This document shows positions 37,901 through 51,908 of a stretch of 64,000 nt of DNA, piece by piece. Under the pieces are notes generated by a model. The model ran no database searches and had not been told where the DNA came from. It saw nothing but the letters and a program-made list of their open reading frames with translations. Each line of letters opens with the position of its first letter. Within the stretch, counting starts at the first letter, position 1. The position numbers were made by a program, and so were the translations under genes. Origin of the DNA: Argopecten irradians (Eukaryota; Mollusca; Bivalvia; Pectinida; Pectinidae); NCBI RefSeq assembly GCF_041381155.1, contig NC_091138.1:39088417-39152416 (forward strand), given 5' to 3'.

Positions 37901-38166
37901 TATGCATATATGTTTTGTAAAATCGAATCCGATCAAACCAGCGATGCTAACAGTGTTACAAATATTTGGTGACAGAAACATGAACTGAACCCTGACTAAC
38001 GATCATGCAAATTGTTTGCATATTTTACCAGAACTTACAAACAACACAACTACGAGTCAACAATGATATCTAAGGTTAGGACGGATGCATAGATACCTTT
38101 TAGTAATTATATATATAAATTATGTTTAAGTATACCTAGAAGTGATATATAGGCATGCAAATAATC
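34970..38166. other. AT-rich non-coding DNA of unit 1
   Basis: No gene or element recognised. Frames such as 35308-35526 (+), 35580-35903 (-), 37166-37369 (+) and 37548-37784 (-) have no known motif, and the unit 2 copies are broken by small indels. A 20-base direct repeat AAGTAGTATAAATATAAGAA occurs twice near 35840-35875. Confidence 0.5.
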
Positions 38167-38346
38167 ACTAGTTTAAACAGGGTCTGAAACCTTAAAGCAT
38201 AACATATTAATTCACTTCCGTTCAAAATAAACTCTTATATATTATCATATAAGAGTATTTTCTGAACGGAAGTGAATAAATACATTATGAAAAGGGGGTT
38301 AAATGCTGAATTTATCTTTAAGGTTTAAGACTCTGTTTAAACTAGT
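38167..38346. mobile_element. 180-bp near-perfect palindrome (foldback element)
   Basis: It starts ACTAGTTTAAACAGGGTCT and ends with the reverse complement ACTAGTTTAAACAGAGTCT. An inner pair ATTCACTTCCGTTCA / TGAACGGAAGTGAAT (about 38210-38275) encloses a further ACTCTTATAT / ATATAAGAGT stem with a seven-base ATTATCA-like loop. So the whole 180 bases can fold as one hairpin. This is a foldback MITE-like structure. The unit 2 copy near 61519-61735 has lost most of the pairing. Confidence 0.85.
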
Positions 38347-38803
38347 GCTCTTTTGAAAATATTCAAAATATCCTTTTGGATGTGTTCTCATTGTGATCGT
38401 GAAACCTTAATTTAGCACTTTAATTATACAAGAAACTTTTGAAACTGAAGAAAATTACTAATTCGCTTGCTCCTGTATTTTATCGACAACAAATACTATT
38501 TGTCAGCGATGGAGAATTTTATATCGCAACTATGGTTTGCACCAGCTGGTATAAAGTAGAATCGAAACATCCCAGATAACTTCATGGACTAGAATTAACA
38601 TACACATATTTGAAAGGGCACATTTGCTGTTTGTTGCGTTTAAATGCATGTAATCAGTCAGCAAAATGATCTATTATTTTGAAAAGTATAATAATGCATG
38701 GACGATGATTTAAGTTTAGGATCGTTTGATATTGGTAAAGAATATATATGTATAAATTGTACCAAATGCTTTACCTCTTACCCCTTTTGGTTTAAATTAC
38801 TTC

Positions 38804-41075
38804 TTAAAGGATTTGTGCAGTCATAAATGATAATTTCAGTTTATGCTGGAAATGGCTTTATTAGCACGTGTAGAAACCTCTCCGTGCCGCGCGCGACCGG
38901 AATAACCTGTAAGCCGTCAATATCGAGGTCAAATTTTCTGACCACCCGATTATGCATATTTTCTAGCTCTAAACCGTGTGACGTCATAATAGTCCGTGGC
39001 TTATAGCTATACATCAACGGTTACAGGAAAAGACGATCAACGATTTTTAATGATTATTTTGAATGAAGTTAATCGTACAATAACTTTGGCTCGAATGTAA
39101 ATAACTAAAAGAGTGAAATTCGATGTTTCAAATACTCTACTCTATGCTCTAATAGCAGGTATCTTCGTGTAATTATGAAAGAAAATCCGCGCAGAAATAA
39201 AAGTTTCGGATTTTTTTTTTTAGAGGAGTTCAGCAACGAATTAGCTTTAATTAGATAATATTTTCCTGTAGTTTTTGATGCATTGTGAATTGCAAAGTTT
39301 GTGACTGTAAAATGAAATGTTACGTAACAAGTAAAAATATCCTTTATTAAAGCATCGATGATATGATGCTTGACTTCCGTACACACCCTGACACCGATGA
39401 TTGATCATTACAAACATTGTGTTGTGTGTTGCTAACCGAATACATTGAGATACATTTATTACAATTCTGTAATATGTTTCAATGTGTAGTAGAAAGAATT
39501 TGTTTTTGATGTTATAAAAGATCAGAATATTGAAATTAAGCAAAACTAACTATTTTTTAGACAGTGCGGTCGCTTTCAATTTTTAATCGATATACGAATA
39601 GATACACAGATATAGATATATAATTAGCCATGCCTTTGGTTTGATGGTTATGTAATACCTGGACCAAGATGTTGTTTACCTGTACACAACGCCATTCAGC
39701 GAACTCACCTGTAATTATCGGGTATTTGGTATTGTCTTACTGTCAATCAGGTTAGGACATCCGTTAAGTGGATTGTGATTTGAATTATGGAAACCCCGTA
39801 CATCTATGCTCTAGGTTTTTTTATTGTCACCTCCATTTTAAAATGAAGATGTAAAAGAAAATTGAAATAAAATATCTCTGATCATACCTAGGAATATATA
39901 TTACGTATATATATATGTCGTACACAGGTAAAACAATAATGGAAGTTGACTTATTAAAAAACAAAATGGTTCTAAGAACTATTTCAAGTAAAGTTTTAAC
40001 CTTAAAAATTTATTCCAGTCAAGTGCTGTAATAACGGAATCATTAGTAAGAATTCTAAGCATGTATTTTCACCGTTTCGAATCTACATGTACATTTGTAT
40101 AGTCATACAAGAAGGGCTACAGCATTACCACACTAAATATACTTATTTGAATATCACTAAGCATGTTCATCTATCACACTATTTAAATCTCGATCGGTAT
40201 ATGATATACAAAAAGATCGACAATGAATAGGCTATTTTAAGGATATATTAGCATAATTTTGAAATAATGATTTTTTTTTTGAAAATCTACATATATACTG
40301 TAATTTAAAAACATACATCAGAAATATCATTGATGTATTTCTGCTTTTTAGTAAACGTTATGGATAAAGTTTCAAAGGCAACAATATAGATATACATATC
40401 ATTTTCGGTATAAGATCGGTACTGTTAATTTTTCCAATATCACATAACTGACAACCGTCCACATTTTATTTTTACTCAAAAACTGTGCCGTGTTTGCATC
40501 GTTATGACAGAAGTTTGAAATAGAAACACGCATTCTAGATATATTCATGCTTAGTTTTGTGATTTTAGATAGTGTTACATTATACTGGTTTTTTTTTTTA
40601 TTACACAGAAATTTACATAATATGCTATCTAAATCTCAGTCCAGACTGATCCGAACACCATTGTGATATCGCTATCAAATTTGACTGTTTATCTAATCTA
40701 AAGTTAGATATATGCTTGTTTGAATGTTTGAAATGGTGTAAATGGAATGTTTTGAAACTGAAAATATCTACGTCAAAAAGCTAGAATAACCATTTACTCG
40801 AAAAACTCAAATTGTAGATACGTATATGTGCTGTATAGATAGATAGTACTAGGCTTACCTTGTGTAGCCGCGGACTACTGTGACATCACAAGACCACATG
40901 ACCGCCTAGCTCATTATCTCTGAACCGTAGTCGTCACTACCCGTAAATCACAACCAAAACCAACCAATAGCACTTAAAGCTAGGCAATTCGTTGGGTGGG
41001 ACTTGATTTTTCATTCATTCAAAGCAATATCCTGACGTATTATCAAAAAAAAATTTGGCTGCACAAATCCTTTAA
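38804..41075. mobile_element. TTAA-flanked DNA element, about 2.27 kb
   Basis: TTAAAGGATTTGTGCAG at 38804 is repeated in reverse complement at the other end (41059-41075), each with TTAA. About 180-200 bases further in, GTGACGTCATAATAGTCCG on the left again pairs with a GTGATGTCACAGTAGTCCG reverse complement on the right, so the terminal repeats are long but degenerate. The frames inside (39105-39386 and 39247-39543, minus) do not look like a transposase, so this is a non-autonomous or decayed TTAA-type element. Its right end lies about 127 bases before the duplication breakpoint at 41202/41203. Confidence 0.7.
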
Positions 41076-43345
41076 CTGTGTGTGAAGTTACATAGGTTTT
41101 TGTTTTACTAAAAAGGGCAGTATTTTTCGTATATCACCCTTCACTAAATGTTAACGTTTTATTTGAATTCATTTTTGAAGTATGATTTGTTTCAATTGAC
41201 AGCCATGATGTCTGAATCCGAGATCCAGGGTTTTGTAGCGTTAGACTACGTGGTGTTTGTGTCAATCCTCCTGGTATCTATAGGAATAGGCGTATACCAG
41301 GCCTGCTGTAAACCCAAACAAGACACCATCAAACAGTATATACTAGCCGACAGGAAGCTCAACATCCTACCAGTGGCCATGTCAATGACAGTCTCTTTCC
41401 AGTCCTCCATCATGTTACTAGGCAACCCAGCAGAGATCTATGTGTATGGGATACCCTTCATGTGGCAAGCTATTGGACTGGTATTATCTAACTATTTGCC
41501 TTATGCTCCATTGTTCCACTTATCCATCCGCTCAAAATCACCAGTGTGTACGAGGTAAGTACGTAAGGAGTCCATAAAAGCGACTAAATTTGGGACAATA
41601 ATGGTTTTTTTTCCAAACCCCTTAACGTTTCTTTTGGGAGTAAAGCAACGCTCTTTTCCTTGGCCTTGCCATTTAAGAGCATATTGACGAAACATTATTG
41701 CTTAAAATGTATTGTTTTACAAATGTATTCTTCAGCAAGGTACCTCTGTAATGGTCCGAGTCAGATCAATTATAACACATTGTGCAGCGATTTTACCTTT
41801 CGGACAGGTGTTGATTAAACGACAACATTGTATGAGATAAAATTAATACAATCGTTCACCTCCTGGGGGTAAGACAAGGGAATCACAACTCAAGAGGTAC
41901 TATTCTTAAATTGTCAAACATAGGTTGCCGAGTGTTAAACAGATTCATATAGTCTCACCTCAAGGGGCTAAGGGGCAAATGATGATTTGTCTCTTCAACT
42001 GTTCTCGTTGGATGCATTCCGAACAGGAAAGGTGGATATTTCTGTCCAGATTAAGATAATATTGTATAAAAATTTCATTTTTAGAATCACAATGTTACCC
42101 CTCTACGTTTGTTGCAACGATCAATATGTGAGTATTTTAAATTGTTTTGGTTAGAAGATTTTATCGTGTCTCTAAGTAATTTCTTTAATCAGTATTTTCA
42201 GCTCCGCTTCCAAAGTAAAGCACCTCGGGTAGTAGCAACGAGTATGGGGATTTTGTTTAATGTAAGTATTGGTGTAAATAAATATTTACATTGTAACATT
42301 ATGTATAAGATTTCAATAATTCAAAATTAAATTATTATATAACGTAATGACAAAAAGAGAATTATTTGATTAAGTAGACTAGATAGTTACAAAGTAACCA
42401 ATGAGGATTATCTTTTCAGGTTGTGTATATGGGGATCGTCCTGTTTGGACCTGGAATCGCAATCGAAGCAGGTTTGTGACAGTTCAGTTATATATACAGC
42501 CTAATATTCAAGTATTCATAATATGTATTCATAATATGTATTCATTATATACATAAGTGCAATAATAAATAACTCGAAAGAAGAAGTGTGACAATATGTT
42601 ACTGTCAAGCGGGCAAACAATATTGCAATGCAAATTGTATGTTAATGATGTTACAACATATTGTTTTCCGACAGGTTTTGTTGTAACCTTTACAGCTGGT
42701 ACATCACAATATCATTAATACATATATATTCATTATATATTTGAATGACGTACAGTACTACACACTAATGAAGACTAATGGTCGTCTTTAAGACAACAAA
42801 GGTCACATTCAGATGACCTTTGTATTAGCCAATCAAATTGCATTTTACTAATTTTTGAATGTTACTTTGATTCATGGCGCAGTCTAGCCATTCTTTAAGA
42901 GTCGGCAGTAACATGGACATTATCATAAGTTTGAAAGACTGTTTCTAATTGGCTGAATATAGGCAATTGTATTGTAATCATTGTCTGATCAAAATTTCTT
43001 ATCTACTACCATCAACCTAGTGTAAAATGAAGATTCATGATGCAGTCAGATTTGGTTTTACACTGTATAGCATCTTGTTTTCTTTTCAATAGTAACAGAT
43101 TTTCCAATGTGGGCCTCGGTGTTAGCAGTAGCAATCACGGCCATTATCGGCACGGCAACGGTACGTACAATACGTTAACTTACTTAACATATTATTTGGT
43201 GGTTTATGATTAGAAGAAAATTAAAAATGTGTTTTATTTGACTCATGTCAATTTAGTTCATATCACTGCCCTGTAGGATCGTACAATGTGGCTTATTGGA
43301 TTTAAAAAAAAAAAACATTAGACTTTTCTTACATTATTTGACTGC

Positions 43346-43945
43346 TCTGCAAGCAGGCCGTAATTGTACAAGCTGCCTCGATTGCATCATCGTAAAAGGT
43401 GACTACAATTATGATCTTATCTTTTCTATTTCCCCTAATTGACTTTTTGCTAATATAATGTCTTCCTTGACACCGTCTTACATTTGACTATGAATTGAGT
43501 GCTCGTCCCTATGAGAAAGGCTCTGGATTTTGTCCTATGACCGAGACATATCATAGTAAATAAAACTGGTAGCTTCTGCTCCTACTTAGCGCACAACAAA
43601 ATGGAGTGGGACGACTGGTTTGTCGTTGTCAGTAACGTTACCGGATGGGATGTGCTGCTATGTATCTTTGGCGGCATGCTTCAGTGAGATAGCACTATTA
43701 AAATTAATGGCACGAGTCCAACTATCACAAGGAGACGTAACAGGAATATACCGCAGCATTCCGAAACATACACATATGGCATGCCAAGCGTTATATCATT
43801 TACGAACTGAATATTTACATGCAATGCATATTCCACTGTCTCCCAAAAGACGCACCTCACACTTCTCACACGCAAGACACCACTAATTTGGTAGACCGTC
43901 TTTAAGCTTCAATAGACCTAGTTGTTAAAAGGAGGTAAATATTAT
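43346..43945 (+). mobile_element. SINE-like repeat, unit 2 copy of the 20162 element
   Basis: Same position in intron 4 and same landmarks (ATCGTAAAAGGTGACTAC, GGTAGCTTCTGCTCCTACTT, GGCATGCTTCAGTGAGATAG). It has small indels relative to unit 1. The two overlapping frames here (43620-43886 + and 43681-43875 -) are repeat by-products. Confidence 0.68.
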
Positions 43946-45439
43946 AAATCGAGCATTTACATAGTATATTTTATTGATATTCAATAATTCCAAATACATA
44001 CGTTTTTAATATAATTATTTGTGATTATATTATTTAACTTGATATATGGGACGAATCAAATTATGCAATATGATTAATATTGAACATACAATATTTCAAA
44101 ATAGATGTAAAGAATGCAAATAAACTTAGAATATAAATTCGACATAATAGATAACAAATGGGATATTTACTAACATTAATTATCAAATAGAAATACTTTT
44201 TGATCAGTTAAGTATGTATGTTTCTAATACAAATACTAAAGTATTGAATATAAATACAAATCATACACAATTAAAATAGAAATATTAAATATACAATTTA
44301 GATAAAATACATCGAGTATTATGACATGTCAAACGTTGGTATATTATTCGTATTCGTATTACTTATATTGTATAATCTATGTTGTCTTCTTCGTGATGCA
44401 TACAATGATACCATGTGAATGAATAATATGAAATGACGAATATACAACATAAAAATTGATATTGAACGGTGGAATATGATTTGCAATATACGATATGAAT
44501 GACAAATATACAATAAGAATACAAGACTATACATCACAAATATCCCAAAATGTCAAATTGTACAATATAGCATTCAAAAATACAATAATATATCAGAATT
44601 TAACAACGTTTGATGCGCCATAAACTATAAATATTCAGTTATTGAGCAATGCAACGTTTGACATCCCATATACTCACATTACAACGCGCAATACGTTGTA
44701 CTTATCTGTTCTTGTAAATATCAGAGAATGAAGAGACTACGAATATGTTCAAAATCAGGTGAACTTTTATTCCAAATACAATAACGTTACTGGCATGATA
44801 TGTAACTAGTACCCTGCGATACGTCAGGATATTGCGGCTGTTGACAGACACTGTCAAATATTTCTACTCTGATTTTTTATTGCCATAATATGTAATGAAA
44901 CTTGGGTCATTGAGATTTTGCCTACATTAGATTTAGAAATATGATCAAGACTTTATCTACTTTGATGTCTTCGTATTCCTTCTGGGTCCATCATTAAATC
45001 CACGGTCGCCGGATGGTCCCTGAAAGCTTCCGATCATAAATGCGCACGCTAGTATCGATATCCTTCCATCATTATGTCTTAGTGATTGCAGCATATGTTA
45101 TGTATCTCACCTAACTCTGTTTTACCAATAATCTTTTTCCTATATTGATAACATCAACAATATGAATATTTTGATTATCGTGGTCCCCACAAAATGTCCA
45201 AACGCTTTAACCTTTTCAGCCGTTGTAATTGTGTAACATACAGAACATTGTGTAACATACAGAACAACATTGATGGGCTTAGATATAGTTATACAGAAAT
45301 TTAAACATCTTTGTTCATTACGGTGTGTAACACGTTAAAATGTCCGTAGGATGTTGTTTCTAGATAAGTTGGTTGATTTGCTTAACAATTAACAGCTAGA
45401 TTTATTTAAGGACATTCTCCTGTATTCGATGTGTTAAAA

Positions 45440-45760
45440 ACTGTATGTATGGGGATGGTGTGGTGCTGTGTTTCTTGCAATAGTGCAAACTTGCTTTTTA
45501 TAGCGTTATCTCACTGAAGCATGCCTCCAAACACACCAAACAAACACATCCCACCGGACACATTATACAGACAACATGTAAATATGTCGTCCAACACCCT
45601 TATGCCCGGCGAAACAGGAGCAGAAACTATTTATAGACTAAGGTGTCCCTCAGCCAGGGGAGGGAAATCAGAGCCTTCCTTAGAGGGATGAACGCTCAAA
45701 TCTAGAACAACAATGAGGCGGTAGGAAGATGAAAGTAAATTAGAAAGAAAGAAAAGTCTA
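45440..45760 (-). mobile_element. SINE-like repeat, unit 2 copy of the 22300 element
   Basis: The same body fragment in the same place in intron 4, differing by a few bases, such as CTTAGAGGGATG for CTCAGAGGGATG. It shows the insertion happened before the duplication. Confidence 0.68.
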
Positions 45761-48700
45761 ACTTCCTATCTGTAGAGCTAAAGAGAACTCATGTTATTAA
45801 GACAGGTGAATTTTGATATCCTGAATCACTTTGTATTTTGCTCTATAGAAAACGTTAAAAACAGTTCATGCGATATCGATTGCATATGAGAATATATATC
45901 AATATTTGCAGTGAGAAAAAATGTATTTTAATATTGTGAATCACTATATATATTTTTGAAGATATTTTTTCCAGAATATTGCATGAAAACGTCTATATTA
46001 AGATGACAATATAATGGCTATGGAAATGCTCAACCAAATTGAATTAAAGACGCTGTCCTTTTACATCTGGCAAACTTGTGTTCGCATTTTATTCATACAC
46101 ATTAACCAGAAAACAAATGCAACGCGAAATGATTTGAATTTCCAATTACATGTAGGCAGATGTGAGAGTTCCTTTAAAAAAGGAATGTACATATACGTTG
46201 GAATTCTGTTTTACGGAGATATGTGGCATAGATTTGTACCACAGGATATATATCATTAAATTGTTTGGGATGTAAGTATTACTATTTTATTGAAAAATTA
46301 TAGGAAGATATATCTTGATAATGCAAGATATGAAAATGAATGAAGTTTATGTTTTACAGGGAGGTATGAAGGCGGTCGTGTGGAGTAATGTGTTCCAGTT
46401 CCTGGTTGTCTTTGCTGGAATATTCAGTATTATAATACAGGTAAACCTCATCATATCTTATATATGTATATAATAATGTATTCAGTGTATTTCTGCTTTA
46501 ATATCATGTATTTAAAATTAAAGATGCGTTGATGTTAGAAACGTTTTGTTCATTCAATACTTCCCTTGTTTTTCATATGTCTATTGTATGCTTAACCATG
46601 TTCATATATTCATATATATTCATAGATCTCCTGATTACCTTCACCTTGTGTAATCAATAAAACAGCTCTATTATATCTACAGAGTACGATAGAGGTGGGA
46701 AGTTTTCAGTCAGTGTTTGATATAGCGTATGAAGGAAGGCGCCTACGGTATCCATTGTACGTACATGTATATTATATATGTATTATTAAAACGTATGTAT
46801 TTATTTTACAATTCCCAAATACGAGAATTGTAAAGTAGAGCTTATTAGTTACTAATACTTTCATGTGACAATCGGATACATGTGAAAACAGGTTTATTAA
46901 AGATGCTCCACCGCCGACAGAGCATAAATGATATTCATCACTCGAACAGTAATTGGTGTTTAATCGTGTGTATATATATATAATTAGCACAAAAATGCAA
47001 TAAAATATAAAAATAAATATAAATATTTTATTTTGTCTTTGGTGCATAAGCAATCAGTATTTCATTCATAGTGACATGGAATCTTGTCGGGATGCAATTA
47101 ATTATTTTTTTTTAAATATTTTTAACTTTAAAATTAGAAACTTTTCAATGGTGGTTATGGTGTAAGTAAGTAACTTTTTTAACCTGAAGAAAAATTACTA
47201 AATCGTCTGCTCATGTTTTTGATAGTAAAAAAATAATGTTTGTCAGTGGTGAAGCAGTTTAACTTATAATGACACTTTCAGCTCGAGCCCCAACCCAACT
47301 GTACGACACTCGTACTGGACACTGATCATAGGGTCGTCTATCTCGCTGGCCTACCTCTTACCTACCCAGGCAACCACACAGAGGATTTGTTCAGTTCCTA
47401 CACAGAGGGACGCACGAAAGTAAGAACGTATCGCTTGTTTTCCTTATCATAATTTTGCTCACGCTCATTGTCTCAAGTTTTAAAATGTAGGCGCAAGTCA
47501 AAACTCCAATACTATGATATCAATGAGGCCATGGTAAAATCCGATCATTCGAGTACAAGTGATGTGAGTTTGGAAATGCGGAATGACAAGGTCTTCGAAT
47601 AATACGCGTGGTTATTTTAACAAAGTTACTTTCCATGTAGGTAAAACATTTTTGAAATAATTTGGTTCTGTCCTTCCAGAGTGGTAATGGTATCGGCAGT
47701 GACGACGGTCGTCAACTTCCTACTCTCCTGCAGTGTGGGGATTTTCGCCTACGCTTTCTTCTACAAAACCAGATGTGATCCATTGGAGTCCAAAGCTATC
47801 GAAAATTCAAACACAGGTAGGCCGACCTAGGAAACTAAACATTCATTTATATCGTAGGGTAAAGCTTATCGGTTAAGCTGTACGTCCTGTAGATCTCCGT
47901 GTATACTTTAGATAGAGTTGTCTTTCCTTACACTCTCCTACACCTCTGTCAAAGGCTAATGCCAAGTATGGCAAGATTAGTATTAAGAATTTAGTTTCTT
48001 GAGGTACTTTAAAGTAATGACGTAATTTTAACACACTAAATATATTGCATATCTATTTTGTATTAAACAGTAAAAGTGTCAAATCATTATTTAACACAAA
48101 ATGCAATTTGGCGATAGTTTTTAAATTTGTATTTTCTCCTTCTTGTTTTCTCTTCATGCTCGTCAGATTCTACCCTACCTGGTTGTGGTATTGTTCCGTG
48201 ATATTCCTGGAATGGCTGGAGTATTTGTCGCCGCTGTCTTCAGTGCTTCCCTCAGGTAATACACTCGCTCGATACGTTTGATGTGGTGTTATTGTCTACG
48301 GGAATGCATGGATTACATTGATCAGACTGGAAGCTAAATAAACTGAAAGAAGATAATATATCAAAGTAAATTTGTGAAAGTTAATTTCCGCAAAGTAATA
48401 TCTAGCTCACCTATATTTGAAGTTATTTTAGTTCACTTTTTGTGATATACATGTACGCGAAATTGAATCTCTGCGAACTTGTTTTGAAATGGAAATCGCG
48501 AAATTATATATCCGCGAAAAAAGTATGTGAACAGTAATTAATTACAGAAACGCAAATTGTAAATAAAACATTACATGTATCATACATCCTCAGTGAATGA
48601 AGTTTATTCATTAATTTATCATTACAGTGCTATTACGTCACTGTTGAGCAGTCTATCAGCGCAGACAGTAGTGGACATTATCCGACCACTGGTCAAGGAT

Positions 48701-51700
48701 ATCAGTGAAGCTAAAGCAACTCTTATAGCAAAACTTTGCGGTACGTATTTCAATGTGTATTGCATTTCTGCCTAAAACCATAGACTATTTCGTAAGTAAA
48801 TATCTTTAAAAATACATGGTAATTTCCTACTTATCATAATCACCCTGATAATCATTGGCAGATTGATATAGTAGATATTTACACCATTTAGATAGAGGTT
48901 ACAAAATGATTGGTTGTTGTATATTGAATTTGTTCCTCACGAGTGAGTTATTTTTTAAAAGTTACAAAAGACACGAGCTTTAGCGAGTGACTTTTTTGAA
49001 CTTTTGAAAAATAAGTTACGACCAGTTTGTACCACAATCATATTCGTTTTTAGCCGATAGAAATACGGCAGGGATATGGTAACGTGTTTTTTTGACGAAA
49101 TATGCAAATAAGGTTGTAGTAATATTTTTATCAGCAGCAAAAAGGCACTTATTAATGTTAAAGAGTAATCGTTAGATAAAGAATCCATCGATATCAAATT
49201 CTTCTAATTGGGAACATCTTTAGGATTAAATGATACTCATTTAACGTCTTATTGAGTTCAAATCTTCATCGGTGGTTCCAGAAAAAAAAACTCAATGTCG
49301 GACTAAAGGTATGCATGTAAAAGCATTCGCAATACACGACATCGTCAATTTCCCGCCAGATAATCATCAAGCCATATTACCATCCAGATCAAGTTCGTTT
49401 CGTACGCGTTAAATCTACGAAACTTTTCAGTAAAATTCTTGTCCTTCAAGATGTATTATTAGTACTAAAGGTCAATTTTACATGTATGAAAACGTCACGT
49501 ATTTTGACACAACGACCACGCATAAGCTTTCCAACAGCAGTTTTGGACGTCAAGCGGCGATCACAACATAAAATGATGTCATTTGATTATTGATGACGTA
49601 GACAATGATGACGTGACACTAAAAAAATAAATAGTTCGGTCAAAGTTCTTCGTGTCAGTCAATCAGATTGTGTACAGAGTTAATACCACGTGTGGTATGA
49701 ACAAATTGTTAATCAACTGCTGCAGTGTTTATTCAATGTCCTGAGAGTTGAATAACACCGCCTGTTTTGGTAGAAATAAAAAAAATCATTCAAAATAACT
49801 ACTGCATCAACATCAACAAATAAATATAAACCTACCTTTTCTTTTTTGGAGTGAAAATCAATAAGATGATAAATGTTTTGACACATGTAAGGATACATAT
49901 ATCATTTTTTTCAGTACCAGCATATGGAATCATAGGAATAGGTATTTCATTTGTAATTGCTGAAATAGAAGGCCCACTGTCAGAGGTATGTACAGATATG
50001 AGATTTCATTGGGCAACATGGTCAATTGTGACTGAAACGGACACCACAGCACGAGCATTGTGATGATTCTTCTGTTTCTTTTATTAACTACTATTCTTTC
50101 AAACATGGAATTTTAACTTTGAAAAAGAATTTACGTATTTTATGGTTGGATTAATATGAAAAACAAAAGTTTCAAAAAAATTCAAATATCTTCACATTGA
50201 TATATTTAGTTTTATGTCTTTTTGATAAGATTGTATACTGCTTGCTGTCCAGTTTTGGTGGAGCTTCAGCCGGAATGTTCTTCTTTGCCGCCTACTGTCC
50301 CTGGGCGAACAGTAAGGTATATGGGATATCTCGTAAATTTCACACTTAATCTACATTCAAAAAAGTCAAAAGCTAATGTCGGTACCGACATCGTAATGAA
50401 AAAGAAAATCTGGTTAATCGAAAGAAGATAAAACGAAAATCCACTTTGTATTGAACTCCTGTCAGAATACACGGGAAAAGAGCCCTGACCAATCAGCTCC
50501 TAACTAGTAAGCCTTTTAACAATACCTGTTCAGCAAAACAGTTTATCAAAATAAGATATACATTTGCTTACCGATAGGTTACACAGATGATACTCTCAAA
50601 CAGTTTATATCTTTTTACGAAGGGGGTAATTACGGGAGGACTGACAGGAATGGAACTGGTGATGTGGATTGCCCTCGGACAGAGTTTCTCCCCGACACGC
50701 CTCAGAGCACAGACCTTACCTCCAGTCTCCACGGACCAGTGCTGGGGTCATAACCAGAGTCTTTTGCTAGGCAACGCCACAACTCTCACACAACCAACTA
50801 CTCCTGTCTTCGTCAGTTCGGGAAATAGAACAAAAGTATAGCTGATAGTGTCCTTGTTGAAGAATTCTTAAAAATATATGTATATACAAAAATATATGTA
50901 TATTCCCTATGATAAATTTACAAAACAAAAAACGTTTACAATTATGTCATGTTAACATGATTACAAACTTTTAACGTTAAAGTATTTGAAACATCAAAAA
51001 TAAACTTAATTTTCGTACATCTTCAACATCTTTTTGCTCATTCTTCTATTCACATTTTTTTTCGCAGTGAAGGGATAGACATCCTGTACTCAATATCATA
51101 CTATTGGCTGGTACCCTTGTGTATGCTGTTCACTATTATTATCGGATCCTTGGTATCCATACTGACAGGTACGTAAAGTGATTATGCACATTAACCCTTT
51201 GATATTCCAAAAAGTGGTAGTCTTGTCTTTGAATTATGACAGCACAAATGTGTCTTATGGTGCGAGTGAGTAAAAATAATTATACAAACTTCCATAACGA
51301 GTGTAGTTGTTTTTAAAATTAATTTCTTCCTACATTTTGGTCAGTTTTTATTTTGATTGAATGTTAAAGTTATAAGTTCTAAAGAATTGTGTGAGAGCCA
51401 TTCTGAACAAGGACAAGCACTTTGTTTTAATGATTAACTGAATAAAATAGGGTGGGTGTTTTTATTATAAAATCGTTTTCTTTTCCGTGTTAACCAACCA
51501 GGACGACCGGACCCTGCCGATGTGGATGTCCGTTACGTTCTACCTTTCTTTGACCACTGTTTTCCCTGCCTCCCTCGGACAGTACGAACACGTCTGTATG
51601 GCGGGGTCAAGTTTCACGAGGTTAGTAACTTAACCATTACATGACAAGATCATTTGATTTATTGTCCTATATCACGATTGCAACGAATTGATGATTATCA

Positions 51701-51744
51701 ACTATGGACCTTTGTTGGGGTCCATATGGTGCTATCCCGTCTGT

Positions 51745-51908
51745 GCATATTACAGAGTTAGCTCCCTTGCGGGTAGGTATCGATTGTAACGTCATTATTT
51801 CGTGAGCGCAATTCACGTCATTTTCTCCGAAACGTATGACGTTATGCTACCAATTACATGACGTCACAATCAATACCTACCCACAAGTGCAGATAATCTG
51901 TAATATGC
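51745..51908. mobile_element. Inverted-repeat MITE (copy C, 164 bp)
   Basis: The duplicate of the 28611 element in intron 15, with the same length and the same GCATATTACAGA ends. Differences from copy B lie mainly in the centre, around TGACGTTATGCTACCAATTA. Confidence 0.83.

Larger units (their letters stand above)
18037..41202 (+). repeat. Tandem segmental duplication, unit 1
   Basis: Starting at the CCATG of the main transporter exon, this 23.2-kb stretch is repeated colinearly from 41203, exons and introns alike. Left of 18037 and of 41203 the sequences are unrelated apart from a similar TTTCAAT..AG acceptor, so the breakpoint lies at or within a few bases of the exon's 3' splice site. 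Discrete differences from unit 2 include a SINE-like insertion at 34432-34956, a 13-bp repeat present three times instead of once at 19481-19519, and one extra unit of the tandem repeat near 30.3 kb. Confidence 0.93.

Noticed and set aside
39105-39543. Overlapping minus-strand frames as a possible transposase of the TTAA element
   Set aside because: No catalytic motif or sequence resembling a transposase, too short, and broken differently in unit 2.
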